Assembly: GCA_025360665.1 (NCBI GenBank) | Contig: JANYBU010000241.1 | Coordinates: 1 to 5,154, forward strand | Length of the DNA stretch: 5,154 bases | Direction of reading: 5' to 3' | Origin: Nitrospira sp. | GTDB taxonomy: Bacteria; Nitrospirota; Nitrospiria; Nitrospirales; Nitrospiraceae | Shown: piece after piece, positions 4,735-5,154 of the stretch | Layout: every line of letters starts with the position of its first letter | Position numbering within the stretch: the first letter of the stretch is position 1 | Made by a program: the position numbers and the translations under genes | The notes under the pieces: generated by a model | The model's database searches: none | What the model was told of the DNA's origin: nothing | The model's input: only the letters and a program-made list of their open reading frames with translations

Positions 4735-5154
4735 ATGTTGAATCCAAACACTGTTCAGCAACTGCTTCAGGTATTTCGATTGTTCCGGGAGAACCACGCA
4801 GGGGGCATGCCTTTCCAGGACTCTTTTCACGAAGCGGTGCGAGCAGTGGCTAAACATTATTCCGTCACCTACCAAACCATAGGCGATGGGTGTCGCAGGC
4901 GACTTGAACTGACCGACATCAACGAACTATACGAGATGTTATCGGCGTGGGTTCGTGGCGACTCGCGCCCTCTGCTTCATCAACTGAAGAAGCACTCCAA
5001 TCCAGTTACTTACAGTGAAATTGATAAGTTTTTCTCTACGACCGAGCCGACAATCACGCCGAAGTCAAAATCATTCGTTATGTCTGCTCCCAAAGACGAA
5101 TCCGAGGCGGTGTCGTTTCGTCTTCCGGCACACGATGCGCGCTTATTAAGGGCC
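4735..5154 (+). CDS. Unrecognised protein, possible DNA-binding regulator (3' end outside window)
   Basis: An ATG at 4735 with AGGAG at 4722-4726 opens a frame of 140 codons that is still open at the window edge. I do not recognise the family. Residues about 5-85 look mainly helical (LLQVFRLFRENHAG, FHEAVRAVAKHYSV, INELYEMLSAWVRGD, LLHQLKKHS); the KHYSVTYQTIGDGCRRRL stretch resembles a helix-turn-helix. A polar linker with TTEPTITPKSKS (about 102-113) follows, then SEAVSFRLPAHDARLL at the very end. The latter resembles the beta strand and first helix of ribbon-helix-helix proteins. A DNA-binding regulator is the best guess. The palindrome near its promoter would fit autoregulation. No membrane segment or signal peptide is seen. 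Base composition is slightly more AT-rich than the left part of the window. Confidence 0.75.
   Translation, partial: MLNPNTVQQLLQVFRLFRENHAGGMPFQDSFHEAVRAVAKHYSVTYQTIGDGCRRRLELTDINELYEMLSAWVRGDSRPLLHQLKKHSNPVTYSEIDKFFSTTEPTITPKSKSFVMSAPKDESEAVSFRLPAHDARLLRA

Overview
The window looks like an accessory, mobile-element-rich stretch of a Gram-negative bacterial genome of moderate GC content. The periplasmic c-type cytochrome at the left edge and the HigBA-type toxin-antitoxin pair fit a Gram-negative host. The mixture of genes is reminiscent of Nitrospira-like bacteria, but that is only an impression: nothing here fixes the taxon.

Layout from left to right. (1) 1-603, + strand: C-terminal part of a di-heme oxidoreductase of the DUF1111/MauG-like group, cut by the window edge. 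(2) 827-1708, - strand: a GIY-YIG nuclease-domain protein with a C-terminal DUF4357-like module. (3) 1590-2519, + strand: a tyrosine recombinase with a complete catalytic set but no N-terminal DNA-binding half; its 5' end collides head to head with the GIY-YIG gene at a probable recombination junction near 1660-1672. (4) 2398-2442: a 45-nt 3' half of a tRNA-Thr(UGU) gene (minus sense) inside the integrase tail, which I read as the crossover site. Pairs of GTTACA direct repeats with a 12-bp period lie on both sides of it (2309-2327 and 2575-2594) and resemble integrase arm-type sites. (5) 2568-3610: a possible 14-codon leader ORF, then a HUH-endonuclease replication protein of the two-tyrosine phiX174-A/G2P kind. 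Two large adjacent palindromes (2680-2731) sit at the start of its reading frame. (6) 3653-4350: a complete higB-higA operon with promoter, operator-like inverted repeat and a rho-independent terminator. (7) 4351-4734: a gene-free stretch with several strong inverted repeats (4478-4652), then a promoter and palindromic operator-like sequence. (8) 4735 to the end: an unrecognised protein, cut by the window edge.

How the parts may work together (inference): integrase, tRNA-derived att core, flanking arm-like repeats, HUH initiator and cruciform-forming palindromes together suggest an element that integrates into a tRNA-Thr gene and replicates or transfers by rolling circle, such as an integrated plasmid, inovirus-like element or mobilizable element. 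HigBA would act as a stabilisation module and the GIY-YIG protein as cargo or a later insertion. The presence of arm-like repeats on both sides of one core is more like an unrecombined attP, or the junction of tandem elements, than a simple chromosomal attL or attR. The least explained parts are the twin palindromes in the rep 5' region, the structured 4478-4652 interval and the unknown gene after it.
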